This document shows positions 6,701 to 8,402 of a stretch of DNA of 8,402 bases, piece after piece. The stretch is from Gemmatimonadales bacterium. Its GTDB lineage: Bacteria; Gemmatimonadota; Gemmatimonadetes; Gemmatimonadales; GWC2-71-9. Each line of letters begins with the position of its first letter. Position 1 is the stretch's first letter. The translations under genes and the position numbers were made by a program. The notes beneath the pieces were generated by a model. The model did no database searches. It was given only the letters and a program-made list of their open reading frames with translations, and was not told where the DNA came from. The DNA is taken from NCBI GenBank assembly GCA_013812695.1, contig JACCSZ010000017.1, forward strand, positions 1 to 8,402. Direction: 5' to 3'.

Positions 6701-7632
6701 CCATCGATACCACCAAAGGCATCGCCGGTCTCAAGGGCGCGCTCCGCTACGTCCGGGCGTACCGCGACCAGGTGTTCGTCGTGAAGCTCGGCGGGGACGT
6801 CGTGGGTGTGCCGGAGACGCTCGATCACGTGGCCGCGCAGCTCGCGCTGCTCTCCTCGCTCAGCATCCGCCTGGTGGTGGTGCATGGCGGCGGCCCGCAG
6901 GCATCGGCGTTGAGCCGGCGGCTCGGGGTGGAGCCGCGGATGGTAGCGGGCCGCCGCATCACCGATGACGCGGCCCTCGAGACCGCCAAGATGGTGTATG
7001 CCGGGCAGCTCAACGTCGACCTCCTGGCCGCGCTGCGGGGACACCGGGTGCAGGCGGTGGGCTTGAGCGGGGTCGACGCCGACCTGATCACCGCGCACCG
7101 GCGGCCGCCGGTGCAGGTGGCGGACGATGCCGGGGCCATCGCGACGGTCGACTACGGCCACGTGGGCGACATCGACCGGGTGGACCCGCGCGTGCTCGTC
7201 ACCCTGATGGAGGCGCGCTTCGTGCCGGTGGTCGCGAGCCTCGCGGGCGGCGAAGACGGCGAAGTGTTCAACGTGAACGCCGACACCGTCGCCGAGGCGC
7301 TGGCCGTGGCGCTGCGCGCGCAGAAGCTGATCTTCCTCACCGGCGCCCCCGGGGTGCTGCGCGACCGGAACGATCCGTCCACGCTCGTCACCTTCGCCGA
7401 CCCGGACGATCTGGCGGGGCTCGCCGCGAGCGGCGTGCTGGCCGGAGGGATGCGCCCCAAAGTCGAGGCGTGCATCCGCGCGGCCACGGGCGGGGTCGAG
7501 CGCACCCACATCATCGACGGCCGCGCGGCGGACGCCCTGCTGCTCGAGGTGTTCACCGGCGCGGGCTGCGGCACCATGATCGTCGGACGCAAGGAGAAGG
7601 CGACGTATCTGGGGGTCGATCTTGCCGGATGA
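6697..7632 (+). CDS. argB: Acetylglutamate kinase
   Basis: ArgB phosphorylates the gamma-carboxylate of N-acetylglutamate with ATP, usually the controlled step of the pathway. This 311-residue amino acid kinase has K30-LGG33 (phosphate-binding lysine and glycine loop), HGGGPQ (63-68), GLSGVDADLI (122-131), VNAD (193-196, catalytic Asp196), LTGAPGV (214-220) and GGMRPK with Lys255 as the second phosphate-contacting lysine. An N-terminal segment before the first strand (GLKGALRYVRAYR, 11-23) resembles the extra helix of hexameric, arginine-inhibited kinases. LLLEVFTGAGCGTMI (281-295) resembles their arginine-site tail, although the usual histidine before it is Asp279. Feedback inhibition by arginine is therefore plausible, not certain. 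There is no fused acetyltransferase domain. The GTG start overlaps the argF' stop as GTGA (6697-6700). Confidence 0.94.
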   Translation: MTIDTTKGIAGLKGALRYVRAYRDQVFVVKLGGDVVGVPETLDHVAAQLALLSSLSIRLVVVHGGGPQASALSRRLGVEPRMVAGRRITDDAALETAKMVYAGQLNVDLLAALRGHRVQAVGLSGVDADLITAHRRPPVQVADDAGAIATVDYGHVGDIDRVDPRVLVTLMEARFVPVVASLAGGEDGEVFNVNADTVAEALAVALRAQKLIFLTGAPGVLRDRNDPSTLVTFADPDDLAGLAASGVLAGGMRPKVEACIRAATGGVERTHIIDGRAADALLLEVFTGAGCGTMIVGRKEKATYLGVDLAG

Positions 7633-8402
7633 GATCGACCTGCTGCGGCGCATGGTGGCGATTCCCTCCGTCAGCGGCGAGGAGGAGGCACTGGCCATCC
7701 ACGTGGAAACGACGGCCCGGGCATGGGGTCTCGAGACGACGCGCGACGACGTCGGGGTGCGGATCGAAGTGCGGGGCCGGAGGGCGGGCGCCACGGTCGC
7801 GCTCGTCTCGCATCTCGACGTCGTGCCGCCGGGGATCGGCTGGACCCGCGAGCCGTTCCACCCCACCGTCGAGGGCAGCCGCCTCTACGGTCGAGGCTCG
7901 GGCGACGCCAAGGCCTCGGTCGCGGCGATGCTCTGCGCCGCGAAGGACGTGGCCGCCACGGGCGGCCCCGACACCGGCCGCCTGCTCGTGCTGTTCGGCT
8001 ACGGCGAAGAGACGAGGCACACCACGATGGAGCGCGCCGTCGAGCGGGCGGGCGGCATCGACGCCGCCATCGTCGGCGAGCCGACCAACCTCGAACTCGC
8101 CGTCGCGCAGCGCGGGCTCATGATGGTGGATCTCATCGCCCAGGGCGACCAGCGCCACGCCGGCTACGCGGCGGCCGACGGCGAGTTCCGGAACGCGGCG
8201 CTTGTCCTCGCGCGCGACCTCCTCAAGCTGGACGGGCTCTTCGGCGGGCGGTCGCACCCGGTGCTGGGCCATACGACCGCGACGCCGACGATGCTCGACG
8301 CCGGCATCAGCCGGAACGTCACGCCGCCCCTCGCCAAGGCCGTGCTCGACATCCGCAGCACGCCCGATTGGACCCACGACGAGGTGGCCGACGTGCTGCG
8401 TC
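7622..8402 (+). CDS. argE: M20 deacylase, predicted N-acetylcitrulline deacetylase, 3' truncated by window
   Basis: This M20 zinc peptidase (ArgE/DapE/LysK family) is open to the end of the window, with 260 codons visible. Metal and catalytic motifs are SHLDVVP (63-69, His64 and Asp66), YGRGSGDAK with Asp95, GYGEE with Glu129 and Glu130, and VGEPTNL with Glu153. GDQRHAGY (175-182) matches the His-Ala-Gly segment at the start of the dimerisation domain. Because the carbamoyltransferase is of acetylornithine type, the likely substrate is N-acetylcitrulline, as for ArgE' of Xanthomonas; acetylornithine deacetylase is the alternative. The start is TTG 7622, overlapping the argB end by 11 bp, because the conserved LLRRMVAIPSVSGEE begins at residue 7 and the next in-frame ATG (7652) would remove part of it. 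The ATG at 7629 is in another frame. Confidence 0.9.
   Translation, partial: MPDEIDLLRRMVAIPSVSGEEEALAIHVETTARAWGLETTRDDVGVRIEVRGRRAGATVALVSHLDVVPPGIGWTREPFHPTVEGSRLYGRGSGDAKASVAAMLCAAKDVAATGGPDTGRLLVLFGYGEETRHTTMERAVERAGGIDAAIVGEPTNLELAVAQRGLMMVDLIAQGDQRHAGYAAADGEFRNAALVLARDLLKLDGLFGGRSHPVLGHTTATPTMLDAGISRNVTPPLAKAVLDIRSTPDWTHDEVADVLR

Noticed and set aside
6409..7866. Open frame of 485 codons on the minus strand, opposite argF', argB and argE
   Set aside because: It is the complement of three genes with intact catalytic motifs and has no recognisable domain.
3403..8402. Reading the argC, argD, argB and argE genes as LysY, LysJ, LysZ and LysK of LysW-dependent lysine synthesis
   Set aside because: The same operon contains argG and an acetylornithine-type carbamoyltransferase, and no LysW-like carrier protein gene is seen in the window.

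Overview
The window is a GC-rich, almost fully coding stretch, with every supported gene on the + strand. It looks like a chromosomal arginine-biosynthesis operon preceded by one unrelated gene. Gene order and protein style (ArgG followed by ArgC, ArgD, an acetylornithine-type carbamoyltransferase, ArgB and an M20 deacylase, at high GC) suggest Gemmatimonadota or a similar high-GC relative of the Bacteroidota side of the tree. This is an impression from sequence reading, not a placement.

Layout: 25-948 encodes an exported class A beta-lactamase-like serine hydrolase whose start lies inside a short dispersed hairpin repeat. The gap 949-1011 carries the only clear regulatory site, an 18-bp perfect inverted repeat at 994-1011 that resembles an ArgR operator (ARG box) and abuts the preferred ArgG start. 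Then follow argG (1012-2217), an unrecognised BioD-like P-loop protein (2258-3406), argC (3403-4449), argD (4443-5639), argF' (5636-6700), argB (6697-7632) and an argE/dapE-family deacylase (7622 to beyond the window end). From the P-loop gene onward every junction is a start/stop overlap, so these genes are probably co-transcribed and translationally coupled. No rRNA, tRNA, CRISPR array, insertion sequence or convincing terminator was seen.

How the genes work together: ArgB phosphorylates N-acetylglutamate, ArgC reduces the acyl phosphate to the semialdehyde, and ArgD transaminates it to N-acetylornithine. The carbamoyltransferase has the signature of N-acetylornithine carbamoyltransferase (AOTCase), not ordinary OTCase. 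The predicted route therefore goes through N-acetylcitrulline, which the M20 enzyme would deacetylate to citrulline, the substrate of ArgG. The acetylation step (argA, argJ or a GNAT enzyme) and argH are not in the window.

The least explained parts are: the BioD-like P-loop protein inserted between argG and argC; a natural Lys-to-Glu change in ArgF' at a position that is a carboxylated lysine in the Xanthomonas enzyme; and two copies of a hairpin repeat at the 5' ends of two genes, one apparently translated as part of the ArgD N-terminus.
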